Origin: Prevotella sp.
GTDB lineage: Bacteria > Bacteroidota > Bacteroidia > Bacteroidales > Bacteroidaceae
Length of the DNA: 64,000 nt
NCBI GenBank assembly: GCA_017410365.1
Contig: JAFQQY010000048.1
Span: 1-64,000, forward strand
Direction: 5' to 3'
Part shown: positions 49,757-59,263 of the stretch, piece by piece
Layout: each line of letters begins with the position of its first letter
Position numbering within the stretch: position 1 is the stretch's first letter
Position numbers and translations under genes: made by a program
The notes under the pieces: generated by a model
What the model saw: only the letters and a program-made list of their open reading frames with translations
The model's database searches: none
What the model was told of the DNA's origin: nothing

Positions 49757-50791
49757 CTATCTATATAGTTGCATAGTGCAGCAGTGGAGCGAACCGTGCT
49801 GCTTGATGATGCTTCGGCAATCGATGCCAACCAACTCTAACCCTGGGAAGGCCATGGCGAGGGCTTGGCGTGCCTCTTCGTCAAGGTCGGGTTGTGCGTA
49901 TGTGGGGTAGAGCACGGCTCCGTTGATTACGAGGAAGTTGGCGTATGTAGCAGGCAGGCGCTCGCCTCCGTCGTATATTGCTCTTGGCGAGGGTAATGGT
50001 ATGAGGCGGTAAGGTTTGCCCTCGTCGGTGAGCAGACATTTCAGTTGCTCCTCCATGAGGTGAAGTCCGTCATACTGCTCATCGTTACGGTCAGAGCATG
50101 CTACATATAATAAGGTGTCATTGGGTGCTACCCTTACCAGTGTGTCGATATGTCCGTCAGTGTCGTCGCCCACGAGGTTGCCATGGTCAATCCATACTAT
50201 GCGTCGGGCGCAGAGCGATTGCATGAGACGCTTCTCGATATCGGCTTGCGACAAAGGTTGGTTGCGGTTGGGCGCCATGAGACAGCCACTGGTGGTGAAT
50301 ACCGTTCCTTTGCCGTCGCTCTCAATAGCTCCGCCTTCGAGCACGAAATCCAACTCATCTGAATACTCTCCACCGAGCAATCCGGCATCGAACATCTGGC
50401 GGTTGATGGCATTATCGTTTTCAGCCTTGAACTTTTCGCCCCAACCGTTGAAGCGGAAGTCGAGCAAGCGGCGACTGATGCCGTCGGAAGATACGAGCGT
50501 GATGAATCCGTGGTCGCGCGCCCAAGTGTCGTCCGTGTCGCACTTAAACAACGTTACCTTTGCCATTTGTTCATCGCTAAGCTTTTGTTTAAGCAACGCC
50601 GCAACCCTTTCAGGCTCCGGCGTTACTATGATAAGATGCTCGCGAAGGCTGATGGCGTCTGCAATATCAATGTATGTGTCATCAATCTCGCTGAGCATGT
50701 ATTGCCAATCGGTGGCGGCATGTGGCCATGTCAGTTGCACAGCTGTCTGCCGCTCCCACTCGGCGGGCATTCTGAAGGTGTTGGTTGTCAT
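49757..50791 (-). CDS. aguA: Agmatine deiminase
   Basis: A 344-residue protein of the peptidyl-arginine/agmatine deiminase family: MPAEWERQTAVQLTWPH at the start, DDTWARDHGF, FNGWGEKF, FVLEGGAIESDG, DHGNLVGDDTDGHIDTLVR, and GSLHCCTMQ with the catalytic Cys at the end. It converts agmatine to N-carbamoylputrescine and ammonia, the first step towards putrescine. aguB follows 132 bases downstream. Confidence 0.93.
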   Translation of the reverse strand: MTTNTFRMPAEWERQTAVQLTWPHAATDWQYMLSEIDDTYIDIADAISLREHLIIVTPEPERVAALLKQKLSDEQMAKVTLFKCDTDDTWARDHGFITLVSSDGISRRLLDFRFNGWGEKFKAENDNAINRQMFDAGLLGGEYSDELDFVLEGGAIESDGKGTVFTTSGCLMAPNRNQPLSQADIEKRLMQSLCARRIVWIDHGNLVGDDTDGHIDTLVRVAPNDTLLYVACSDRNDEQYDGLHLMEEQLKCLLTDEGKPYRLIPLPSPRAIYDGGERLPATYANFLVINGAVLYPTYAQPDLDEEARQALAMAFPGLELVGIDCRSIIKQHGSLHCCTMQLYR

Positions 50792-50809
50792 TGTTTTTGT
50801 GAGGTTTTT

Positions 50810-50882
50810 TTCTAGGGGCTAGGAGTTTCTAGGGGTTTCTAGGACTCTCTAGGACTTTCTAGGACTTTCTAGGACTCCTAAG
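50810..50882. repeat. CTAGGA repeat tract, third locus
   Basis: TTCTAGGACTTTCTAGGACT-type copies in the short gap between aguA and the secreted protein gene. Confidence 0.85.
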
Positions 50883-50884
50883 AA

Positions 50885-52543
50885 TTATCTTACAACTTTC
50901 TTCTTGTTGATGATATAAGTGCCTGGTCGTAGGTTCTTGATATCAGAAGCGTTTGCATTTTTCTTTATCAGCACTCCGTTTATGCCATAGACGTTGCCAT
51001 TGGCATTGCCGTTGCTTGTGATGTTTTCTATGCCCGCTGTACCTGTTATGGTTGTGTAGGTGGCGGTATAGTCGGCTGAGTGGTCAACACCATCAGGAGT
51101 GACAACATCGGCCAGAGTGACAATCACGTTGGTGTTGGCATCGGCTATGAATGCAGGCACAGGGATGGTGAGGATAGATGCGTTGGCATCATACTCGTCT
51201 GCCTCAATCTTGATATCGCTCTTAGCCACAAAGGTGGTGTCGGCCTTGCCCTCGAAGGTGGTTATGAACCAAGCACCCGTGTAGGTCATCTTCTTGTCAC
51301 CCTCTTCGCTAAGCCATAGTTCGATGCTCTTCACGCCATCGATAGATGCAGGCTTTGATGCCGTTGTTGCCGGCATGTAGTCGCTCATAACCATATAGCG
51401 CACTTCCTTGAAGTTATATACATAGGTATAAGAACCGAAGGCACTGCTGCCAGCAGAGTATGTTGCCTGTCCGTCCTTGCCGTGAAGATTGGTAATGTTA
51501 AGGGTAATGTCGGCGAATGTGTCGTCGATGGTAAGCATATCCTTATGGCGACGCAACTTATTGCGGAAGTCAACGCCGATGGTCTTGTTGTCTATAATCT
51601 TCACCTCTATGTTCTCGATGTAGAGGCCGTTCTCCTTCTCAAGGTCGCCGTATGTAAGTGAAGCATGTGGCATGTTGTCGCCCTCGGTGCTTAGTTCGCC
51701 GTCGAAGGTCAGAGTAACAAGTCCGCTCTCATCTTCAGGCATGAACCAAGAGTAGAATGTGGTCAAGCTGTTTGGATTGCCCTCAGGCACGTTGTTGGCA
51801 GCAATCAGTTCCACCGGTTTGTCGGCTGCCACATAGTTAAGAGTAAGCGTGCCGTCGGTTCCATAGATATTGCTGTTGTTGCGTGCGTCGCAAAGTCCTT
51901 CGATGACGAATGAAATGGCATCGCCCTTCTTCATAGTGCCAGCCTTGTAAAGGTTCATCAGTGTCTCCTTAATCTCAATGGTGAGGTAGCAGCCAGACAC
52001 GTGGCCGTTCATCTGTATTTCCTGTGAACCCGCCTTTAATACTATTTTGCTAAAAGCCACGTTCTTGCTGAACTCAAGCGAAAGCACGTCGCTGGCGGCG
52101 CGCAATGTGCTACCGTCTGCCGGAATCTGTCTTACCATTTCGATAGGCGTTGCCTGAGTGCCGAAGCTGATAGTTATGGTACCGGTGTTCATGATGAATG
52201 TATTGGCAAGGTAGTATGTCTCGCCAGCCTTTACGTTGAGTGCATATTCCTTTGGATTATAGCTGCCGTTCCACTGAGGTTGGTTTGGCGCCTCCTCGCT
52301 ATAAGTAGCATCGGCGAAAAGATAGAGTTGGTCGGCACCAACGTGGGTCATTGTCATCACACCATCTTCGGTAGCGTTGAAGATGGCATAGAGAGGTTTG
52401 AAATCATATTTTGAGTCGATATTGTAGGTCTTGCCTACCTCGAGCACCAGTGGATTGTCCTTGGTAAGTCCTGCCTGAGCCATGGCAACCATGCTTGTTG
52501 CCATCATCAGGATAATTGTTATAAGTGATTTTGTTCTTTTCAT
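50885..52543 (-). CDS. Secreted beta-rich protein with sorting-like tail
   Basis: A 552-residue protein with a signal peptide (MKRTKSLITIILMMATSMVAMA). The body is all-beta with Ig-like or SbsA-like modules (about residues 130-230, PADGSTLRAASDVLSLEFSK), and it ends in a tail (RPGTYIINKKKVVR) seen also in the neighbouring 1,230-residue protein and in two B12-operon proteins. It probably reaches the surface through a type IX-like route. Function unknown. It is 80 bases downstream of that larger protein and probably cotranscribed. Confidence 0.7.
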   Translation of the reverse strand: MKRTKSLITIILMMATSMVAMAQAGLTKDNPLVLEVGKTYNIDSKYDFKPLYAIFNATEDGVMTMTHVGADQLYLFADATYSEEAPNQPQWNGSYNPKEYALNVKAGETYYLANTFIMNTGTITISFGTQATPIEMVRQIPADGSTLRAASDVLSLEFSKNVAFSKIVLKAGSQEIQMNGHVSGCYLTIEIKETLMNLYKAGTMKKGDAISFVIEGLCDARNNSNIYGTDGTLTLNYVAADKPVELIAANNVPEGNPNSLTTFYSWFMPEDESGLVTLTFDGELSTEGDNMPHASLTYGDLEKENGLYIENIEVKIIDNKTIGVDFRNKLRRHKDMLTIDDTFADITLNITNLHGKDGQATYSAGSSAFGSYTYVYNFKEVRYMVMSDYMPATTASKPASIDGVKSIELWLSEEGDKKMTYTGAWFITTFEGKADTTFVAKSDIKIEADEYDANASILTIPVPAFIADANTNVIVTLADVVTPDGVDHSADYTATYTTITGTAGIENITSNGNANGNVYGINGVLIKKNANASDIKNLRPGTYIINKKKVVR

Positions 52544-52574
52544 ATATTTAAACTCTTTAATTTTTCAATTCTTT

Positions 52575-52615
52575 ATCCAAGCCCCCTCTCCAAGGAGAGG
52601 GCGGGGGGAGAGGTT
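52575..52615. repeat. Hairpin word between the two secreted protein genes
   Basis: CCCCCTCTCCAAGGAGAGGG, the same word as before aguB and aguA. Confidence 0.85.
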
Positions 52616-52623
52616 TCTTCAAT

Positions 52624-55600
52624 TTACTTCACAACAACTTTCTTGCCACCAATGATATATAAACCCTTCTGAAGGTTTCTGGTGTCGTTGATGCGTCTTC
52701 CATCGATGGTGTATATGGCATTGCCGGTATTGCTGTTCTTGTCAGAAACCACTCCCTCGATGCCTGTACTGCTCAGAACCTTGGCACGTGCCACGTTGAT
52801 TACCTTGCCTGTGTTGGCATCAATCATCATGCAAACCACCTTGCAGTTGTAGATGTTGTCAACGGTAGGCTTGTTGAATGTAATCGAAGCCTTGTATTCC
52901 TCGCCACCCTTGACACTTGTAGGTACGATGCCTGTCTGTCCGAAATAAGAAGATGACATGATGCCACGGGCAACGTCGTTCTGCGTGTAGAGCACGGCTT
53001 CTGCACCATATTCGCCGCCCTGCTGCCAAGGACCCAGGTCAGGGTCAACGGTCTTGTAGAAGTTATTGTACTGATAGCCGCTGATGCCGTCTTCGATAAC
53101 TATTGGCAGCAAACCGATGTTGAGCTTGTCCTGAGTGATGGCAAACTTATAGCTGCTGTTCATGGTTATCTTGCCTGTTGCCTCGTCGAACGATGCGGTG
53201 ATGTCGATGTTGGCATCGGCATCTGTTGCCATTTCCTGTTCTACTACATCGAGCCAGCAATCCTTGTTGGCAGAGCTGAACATGTAGTCAGTAACGCCAT
53301 CCTTTGTTACGTTGGTCATAGGAGAGTAAGTTGCTGCACTACGGTTAATCTTGGCACTTGGTGCTGCCGAAAGACCCAAGAACTGTTGTGCGTAGTTGCT
53401 CATGCCACTCTCAAGCGGGTCGCCAGTGTAGGTATGATACTCGATAGGAATAGCCAGTTCGCCATAGATGCTCTCAATCTTCTCAAGAGCCACCTTGCCC
53501 TGAGGACAGAACACGCAATCCTGACCGGTTACAATCTCAAGAACAACGCGCTTGGTAGGTTTGAACGAGAGGTTCTTTACCGAAGCATAGAGCGTGTCGA
53601 TAGCCTCACCCAGTTTCACTCTTATGGCATACTTGTTCTCGATGCCGATAGTCAGAGGCAGTTCCTTGGCGAAAGCAAAGTTGTATGAGTCGTCGAGTTT
53701 CATGCTTACAGATGCGTCGCTCAGTTCGTCTATCTTATTGCCGTTGGTATCGAGCAGAGTGAGAGAGATGCCATTGTATGTCTCGTTCATGTTCTTCACG
53801 ATGACCATACCCTCAACCTTCATGCTGCTTTTGGCGATAACGCTTTCTGGCGATTTCAGGGCGGTGATGAAGTCGTTGTCGTGTACAATCTTGATGTTGT
53901 CAACGAATACGGCACTCTGGTTCTCGTTCTCGTTAACGAAAGCCACGTAGATGCTCTTCTCGGCATAGTTGTCAAGAGCGATGGCATAGTGCTTCCATTC
54001 GCCTGCCAGCAATCCCTCGTTGGCTCCAGGTGTCAGTGTCTCGTTGAATATCACCGTTCCCTCGCTGTTTATCTTTGCCACCTCTTCGTCTGTCAGGATG
54101 CTCAGTTCGCGCTCTGTTGCGTAAACAATCACCTTCAGGCGGTCGTTCTTGCTCTTGAGATAACTCTGTGCGTCAAACTCCAGCACACACTTGTTGTCAG
54201 GGATATAGCACTGAGGAGTCATCATCCAGTCGGCCGACTTGCCTGCAGGAGTGTACATAGAGTGAGATGCGGCGCTGAAGTCGCTTCCCTCGTCGTCTCT
54301 TACCGGTACCCATGGGCGACCGTCAGCGGTGAAGTCCCATGCAAGCATCTCTTCGGTAGGATTCAGTTTGTCACCCTCGTAGAGCAGCATGTTGGCAACG
54401 CCGTTGGCAAAGTCCTCGCTGAATATCAAAGTATCGTTAGACACAATCAGTCGTTCGTAAGAACCCTCGTAGGCAATCTCAATCTTCTCGTTGCCGTTGC
54501 CGTCGGTCACATCCGTAATAGAACCCGCGTTGATAACCACCTTGTAGTTGTTGTTCTTATACAGATACTGAGTTGTTGTAGGATAAACCAGTACCATGTT
54601 GCCAGAGTACTCCATTTCCAGTGCAGACAGTGCTGACGGGTCGTCGTTGATGTAGAGTGCCGCCGATGCGTTCTCTGCCAGTTTCACGTTGGTGTCGAAG
54701 GTAAGCAGTATAGGGTTGGTACTATAGTTCAACTGAGCCACGCTGCTTCCTGATGCCGGTGAAACGGCTGTCATCTTCACCGGTGTGGCGGCACGTCCGC
54801 TGTATTCAATCTTTATGATTCCGTTGGTGCGAGTGTTGTCGCCCTTGAGGCAGATTGTTCCGGCAGGAATAGTTACGAAGTATTTCTTGCCATCTTCGAG
54901 AGTGGTGGTGCGGAAACCTACGTCAACGGTCTTGTCGTTGCCGGCATTCACGCCGAAGGCAATAGAACTTCTTACGGTGTTGCCTGCCTCGTCGGTAAGC
55001 AATACAACGTTTCTCTCGCCAATGACCTCAATCTCGCGGCTGAACCTGATGCTGATGCTCTTGATGCTTGTAAATTCAGAACCGCTCTGTGGGGTGATGG
55101 TGTATGTGTTCAGCAGATTCACCTTTGCTGCCGCCTCACCGAAGGTTACAGGCAGAGAAAGAGTATAGTTGTCATCTGATGCCGATGCTATGGCACTGAG
55201 AATCTTTCCGTCGCCAGATACTGCGATTGGTGTACCAGAATATTCGAATCCGCTTTTCTCGTAATAGTTTATTCCGTAGTTCTGACTCAGTATCTCTGTC
55301 AATGGATACCAGTAGTTGCCGTTGCGCACAAAGAGTGTGCGTACTGGCGAGTTAGGTGGGGTGGCAGCGTAGAGTGTACCGTGGTTGTCAACAACCACAC
55401 AACTCATGTTCTGGCTCTCGCTGTCGTCATAGAGTTCAAATGCCTTTGTCTCGAGATTGTATCTGAACGGAGTGCGGTATTCATTTCCGAACTGGCTGCC
55501 TTCAACGGTCTTCACCATATATGCCGTACCGCCAATCCACTTGCCGTCGCAACTGATGTCGGCATCGTCCATGTGGGCAATGCCCTCCTTGAGCGGAGTA

Positions 55601-56316
55601 TATCTCTTTGTTGTTGCGTCGTAGTTGAAACCCAGCGGTATCCAACTGTTGTCGTTACGGTCGTAAACGAAGTACATCACGTTGCTCACATAACTATAAG
55701 AAACGCAACCCACTATATATCTTGCATCTGCCGATATGCTATAGAAGCGCACCATGCCGTCGTTGCTGCCCTCAACACCGATGGTTGGGAAGTTGGGTGT
55801 CGCAACAATGCTGCCGCTTTCCAGATTCCACATCACAGGGTACTCTCTGAAGCTGTCGCCATAGTCGTTGGCACGTCCCACGGCATACTTGCCGTCAGGA
55901 GTAACGGCATCTGCCTGACCCTCGTTCCATCCTGTTGGCAATGGCAATGTCTTCCAACCCGCACCAGATTTCCAGTAAGCCGGTTTGCCGTTGTACTCGC
56001 CTACGATGGTCTTGCCGTCGTCGGTCACGTCGTTTCCGTAGCATGACTGCACTGTTGACATCTCCATTTCGGTGAGCAGGTTGTTAACCGCTTTGGTTGC
56101 CACGTTGATAAGTTTTGGATAATGGTATCTGCTTCCGTCAGTGGCGCTAGGGCCGTATGCAACTGCCCATGCTCCGTTGTCGGCCATGCCTCGAATGGTG
56201 CTGCCATCCTGAAACACATATTTGTTCAACTGTGCGTTAGCTGTTTGTGCCTGCGCCCCTGCGCATAACTGTAATCCAATGAATAAAAGGAGTACTCTGA
56301 AAATCAGTTTTCTCAT
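52624..56316 (-). CDS. Large multidomain secreted protein with Omp28-like domain
   Basis: A 1,230-residue protein with a signal peptide (MRKLIFRVLLLFIGLQLCAGAQ). The first 380 residues look like a propeller (GKYAVGRANDYG, GKWIGGTAYM). Then come SbsA/Ig-like modules (about 400-610), a jelly-roll binding module (about 620-820), and an Omp28-type domain (about 910-1160) with a thioredoxin-like CVFC pair. A sorting-like tail (LQKGLYIIGGKKVVVK) closes it. Omp28-type proteins are surface or secreted proteins of periodontal and gut Bacteroidota. A -7 box (56361-56368) lies upstream. The role is unknown, although the CxxC suggests thiol chemistry or disulfide stability. Confidence 0.75.
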   Translation of the reverse strand: MRKLIFRVLLLFIGLQLCAGAQAQTANAQLNKYVFQDGSTIRGMADNGAWAVAYGPSATDGSRYHYPKLINVATKAVNNLLTEMEMSTVQSCYGNDVTDDGKTIVGEYNGKPAYWKSGAGWKTLPLPTGWNEGQADAVTPDGKYAVGRANDYGDSFREYPVMWNLESGSIVATPNFPTIGVEGSNDGMVRFYSISADARYIVGCVSYSYVSNVMYFVYDRNDNSWIPLGFNYDATTKRYTPLKEGIAHMDDADISCDGKWIGGTAYMVKTVEGSQFGNEYRTPFRYNLETKAFELYDDSESQNMSCVVVDNHGTLYAATPPNSPVRTLFVRNGNYWYPLTEILSQNYGINYYEKSGFEYSGTPIAVSGDGKILSAIASASDDNYTLSLPVTFGEAAAKVNLLNTYTITPQSGSEFTSIKSISIRFSREIEVIGERNVVLLTDEAGNTVRSSIAFGVNAGNDKTVDVGFRTTTLEDGKKYFVTIPAGTICLKGDNTRTNGIIKIEYSGRAATPVKMTAVSPASGSSVAQLNYSTNPILLTFDTNVKLAENASAALYINDDPSALSALEMEYSGNMVLVYPTTTQYLYKNNNYKVVINAGSITDVTDGNGNEKIEIAYEGSYERLIVSNDTLIFSEDFANGVANMLLYEGDKLNPTEEMLAWDFTADGRPWVPVRDDEGSDFSAASHSMYTPAGKSADWMMTPQCYIPDNKCVLEFDAQSYLKSKNDRLKVIVYATERELSILTDEEVAKINSEGTVIFNETLTPGANEGLLAGEWKHYAIALDNYAEKSIYVAFVNENENQSAVFVDNIKIVHDNDFITALKSPESVIAKSSMKVEGMVIVKNMNETYNGISLTLLDTNGNKIDELSDASVSMKLDDSYNFAFAKELPLTIGIENKYAIRVKLGEAIDTLYASVKNLSFKPTKRVVLEIVTGQDCVFCPQGKVALEKIESIYGELAIPIEYHTYTGDPLESGMSNYAQQFLGLSAAPSAKINRSAATYSPMTNVTKDGVTDYMFSSANKDCWLDVVEQEMATDADANIDITASFDEATGKITMNSSYKFAITQDKLNIGLLPIVIEDGISGYQYNNFYKTVDPDLGPWQQGGEYGAEAVLYTQNDVARGIMSSSYFGQTGIVPTSVKGGEEYKASITFNKPTVDNIYNCKVVCMMIDANTGKVINVARAKVLSSTGIEGVVSDKNSNTGNAIYTIDGRRINDTRNLQKGLYIIGGKKVVVK

Positions 56317-56360
56317 TGTGTGGAATTATCTTTTATTTTAATAATGTATATAAATCGGTG

Positions 56361-56368
56361 CAAAGTTA
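56361..56368 (-). promoter_or_regulatory. -7 box of the two-gene secreted-protein operon
   Basis: TAACTTTG on the minus strand, 45 bases before the start codon. Confidence 0.55.
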
Positions 56369-56412
56369 TTAAAAGTTAGTGTAATTTTGATAAAAAAGTA
56401 AATATTTTTCAT

Positions 56413-56420
56413 TACTTTTG
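56413..56420 (+). promoter_or_regulatory. -7 box of the NUC gene
   Basis: TACTTTTG, with TTTG at 56386-56389 as a somewhat distant -33 box. The resulting leader of about 30 bases supports the ATG at 56454 as the start. Confidence 0.55.
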
Positions 56421-56453
56421 CATGTACAAACTATTTTTCGAACCATTAGTTTT

Positions 56454-57275
56454 ATGAGATATGCAATAATTCTTTCACTTTTGGCGGCGTTCACGTCTTG
56501 TTCTGAAAAGGCTGCAAAGGAGGTGGCCAGACAGGTGGAGGCAGCTGTGAGTGAAGCTCAAGAGAAAAGTCGCCAGCAGTCGTCTGTTGCCGACGGATGC
56601 CTGTTGCCTGCTTCAGCAGATGAGACTTTGCTGAGGCGTGTGGCATATACAGCCAACTATAACGCAGAAACCCGTCAACCAGATTGGGTGGCATGGGAAC
56701 TGACAAAAGAAGAAACGCGTGGCGAACACAATCGTCAAGGCATTAATTTTCAGGAAGATTATGCCGTTTCCGGGCGTCGTGCAACAGCATCTGACTATTC
56801 CCGCTCCGGCTACGACCGTGGTCACATGTGTCCGTCGGCAGATTGCAAGTGGAGTGCCGATGCCCAGCAGCAGTCGTTCCTGCTAACCAATATCTGTCCT
56901 CAAGACAGGGAACTGAATGCCGGTGCATGGAATGACCTCGAACAGCTGTGTCGCAAGTGGGCGCGCCGTTACGGTTGTCTGCATATTGTTTGCGGACCTG
57001 TTTTCTACGATGATAAAGCAACAGGTCGCAAGACGATAGGCCGCAACAAGATTGCTGTTCCTGATGCCTTTTTCAAGGTTGTCTATCGTCCGGGAAATAA
57101 TCCTCAGACAATAGGATTCATATACGCCAACCACTCTCAATATCAGTCGCTTAGCGATGCTCGAAGGACGGTCGATGAGATAGAGCGCATAACAGGTTTC
57201 GACTTCTATCACCAACTGCCCGATAATATTGAAAACAAGGTGGAAGCTGCGTTTGATGAGGGTGAGTGGCGGTGA
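56454..57275 (+). CDS. DNA/RNA non-specific endonuclease lipoprotein
   Basis: A 273-residue protein with a lipoprotein signal (MRYAIILSLLAAFTSC). The nuclease domain has the catalytic DRGHMCPSAD motif, then FLLTNICPQ and the metal-binding Asn in LNAGAWNDLE. NUC-family enzymes cut single- and double-stranded nucleic acid; this one is probably tethered to the envelope, for nutrient DNA use or defence. An upstream TTG in frame is rejected because it overlaps the promoter and would spoil the signal peptide. Confidence 0.88.
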   Translation: MRYAIILSLLAAFTSCSEKAAKEVARQVEAAVSEAQEKSRQQSSVADGCLLPASADETLLRRVAYTANYNAETRQPDWVAWELTKEETRGEHNRQGINFQEDYAVSGRRATASDYSRSGYDRGHMCPSADCKWSADAQQQSFLLTNICPQDRELNAGAWNDLEQLCRKWARRYGCLHIVCGPVFYDDKATGRKTIGRNKIAVPDAFFKVVYRPGNNPQTIGFIYANHSQYQSLSDARRTVDEIERITGFDFYHQLPDNIENKVEAAFDEGEWR

Positions 57276-57415
57276 GCCCCCTCCTGACCTCCCCAGGGGA
57301 GGAATCTGAAAGGAGTATACTTCACTCCTTCACTCCTTAAAAAAACAATCAGCTTGTCAACTCGTTTTTTCGTTTCACTCAAGGAACTTCTCGTCAACTT
57401 GTCAACTAAAAAAAT
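57275..57415. repeat. Repeat-filled gap upstream of the BNR gene
   Basis: A CCTCCCCAGGGGAGG hairpin word, CACTCCTTCACTCC words, and AGCTTGTCAACTCG/CTCGTCAACTTGTC words. Confidence 0.8.
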
Positions 57416-57418
57416 ATA

Positions 57419-59239
57419 ATGAAAAAGCCAATTCTATTAGTTCTAATCTGCCTGTTGTCGTTGACAACAAAGATTTATGGTATTGTACCAAGTGACTATA
57501 TCAAACCGTCTGTTGTAACGCCCGAAGGCGCATGGTGCTGGTTTGCCGATCCGCGTGCTTTGCACTATGAAAATGCCGATGGTTCCATCAATAGCACATA
57601 CATCGGTTATATTGACGTGCATGGCAATGTCAAGGCAATGCAATATGATTTTAATACCGGTGAGCAGGCGGAGGTGCTTGTCCGCTCTTATTTCCAACCC
57701 GACGACCATAACAATCCCACGTTCCTGGTGTTACCCGACGAGCGTGTGATGATATTCTACTCTCGCCATACCGACGAACCATGTTTCTATTATCGTCTGA
57801 CGGAGAAAAAAGGTGATATAACAACGCTTGGCGAGGAAAAGCGATTGGCTACCGACCATAACACTACCTATCCGTCGCCATTCGTACTGAGCGACGACCC
57901 TAATCATATCTATCTCTGTTGGAGAGGCATCAACTGGCACCCGACCATTGCCCAGTTGTCAATGCCCGATGCTCAGGGTGAGATACACTTCACTTGGGGA
58001 CCTCATCAGTTGGTCAAGTCAACAGGTGCTCGTCCGTATGCCAAGTATCAGTCGAACGGCAAAGACAAGATTCTGCTTGCCTATACAACAGGACATCCTG
58101 ACAATGAAATGCCTAACCATTTGTATTTCAATTATATAAACATAAACAAGAAGACCGTTGAAGATGTGGCGGGAAATACGTTGGCTGACATCTCTGCCGG
58201 TCCTCATCGTGTTGACAAGACACCTTCTTACGGCGAGAAATATCCTAAGGCAGTGGTCGATGCTCCTACACAATGGCGCGACTGGTTGTGGCAGGTAACG
58301 GCAACGCCCGACGGCAAGCCTGCTATAGCCATGGTGCGAATAAACGATGCCAAGAACTCTCATCATTATTATCTGGCACAATGGGACGGCAACCAGTGGC
58401 AGAAGACATTCCTTGCCGATGCCGGCGCTCACTTTCATCAGTCGCCAGATATAGAGAAATGCTATAGTGGCGGCATGGCTATCGACCCGGCTAATCCCAA
58501 GGACATCTATTGCTCGGTGCCGGTTGAGGGTGCTAACGGCAAGCACTATGAGATTGTGAAATATAGCGTTCAGGCGGATGGTTCGGTAAAGAGCACTCCT
58601 GTAACTGTCAACTCAGAGAAGAACAATGCCCGTCCGTATGTAATTCCAGGGTCAGAGGCTTCTCCGTTGCGTCTTATTTGGATGCATGGCGACTACTACG
58701 ACTGGATTGTAAGTCGTCAGCGCCCTGGCTATCCTACGGCAATATGGGCAGATTATATTGCTCCAACGGTTAAGACAGACACGCAGAAGAAGTTGCTCGC
58801 AGGGAAAAAACGCCAGAGTTTCGCAGGCAAGCGCAAGCTCGGAGATTTCTCTCTTGTGGTTGACGTTAAGCAGCAGGATGGGGCGTATCCTCAAACGCTG
58901 TTGGCAATAGGCAATCTTTCCGTTGCATTGGAGGCAGAAACGCTTAAGCCTATAGTCAGGGTAGGGCAGCAGACGTATAAGAGCAGCAACCGCTTGGTAA
59001 CTGCAGATTCTTGGTTGCAACAGAATCGCAGTACCAATGGCCGTTGGTATAAGCCCTCTCTCCATAAGAAACTCAGCTATGCCGTAGTTTATGGCGACAA
59101 CGTCATAAGTACCTATGTCAATGGTCTTCTCGACCAGAAGATTGCAATTTCAGAACCGCTCAAGGGAGGCAACTGCTCCGACGGCAAACTCTATAAACGA
59201 GCATTGAATCAGCAAGAGATAAAGTTGCTTGTCCGTTGA
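57419..59239 (+). CDS. BNR_4-type propeller enzyme with a laminin-G-like C-terminus
   Basis: A 606-residue secreted protein with a signal peptide (MKKPILLVLICLLSLTTKIYG). Residues about 30-440 form a BNR_4-style seven-bladed propeller (WCWFADPRALHY, STYIGYIDVHGNVKAMQYD, DDHNNPTFLVLPDERVMIFY, HFHQSPDIEKCYSGGM). Relatives are polysaccharide lyases or hydrolases of plant and algal glycans, so glycan degradation is likely. The C-terminal 140 residues resemble a LamG-like binding module. A hairpin ends the transcript at the stop codon. Confidence 0.8.
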   Translation: MKKPILLVLICLLSLTTKIYGIVPSDYIKPSVVTPEGAWCWFADPRALHYENADGSINSTYIGYIDVHGNVKAMQYDFNTGEQAEVLVRSYFQPDDHNNPTFLVLPDERVMIFYSRHTDEPCFYYRLTEKKGDITTLGEEKRLATDHNTTYPSPFVLSDDPNHIYLCWRGINWHPTIAQLSMPDAQGEIHFTWGPHQLVKSTGARPYAKYQSNGKDKILLAYTTGHPDNEMPNHLYFNYININKKTVEDVAGNTLADISAGPHRVDKTPSYGEKYPKAVVDAPTQWRDWLWQVTATPDGKPAIAMVRINDAKNSHHYYLAQWDGNQWQKTFLADAGAHFHQSPDIEKCYSGGMAIDPANPKDIYCSVPVEGANGKHYEIVKYSVQADGSVKSTPVTVNSEKNNARPYVIPGSEASPLRLIWMHGDYYDWIVSRQRPGYPTAIWADYIAPTVKTDTQKKLLAGKKRQSFAGKRKLGDFSLVVDVKQQDGAYPQTLLAIGNLSVALEAETLKPIVRVGQQTYKSSNRLVTADSWLQQNRSTNGRWYKPSLHKKLSYAVVYGDNVISTYVNGLLDQKIAISEPLKGGNCSDGKLYKRALNQQEIKLLVR

Positions 59240-59251
59240 CAGGCAACTTCT
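59222..59251. terminator. Hairpin overlapping the BNR stop codon
   Basis: AAGTTGCTTGTC (59222-59233) pairs with GACAGGCAACTT (59238-59249), loop CGTT, one G-T pair. It lies between convergent genes. Confidence 0.6.
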
Positions 59252-59263
59252 ATCTCACTCTAT

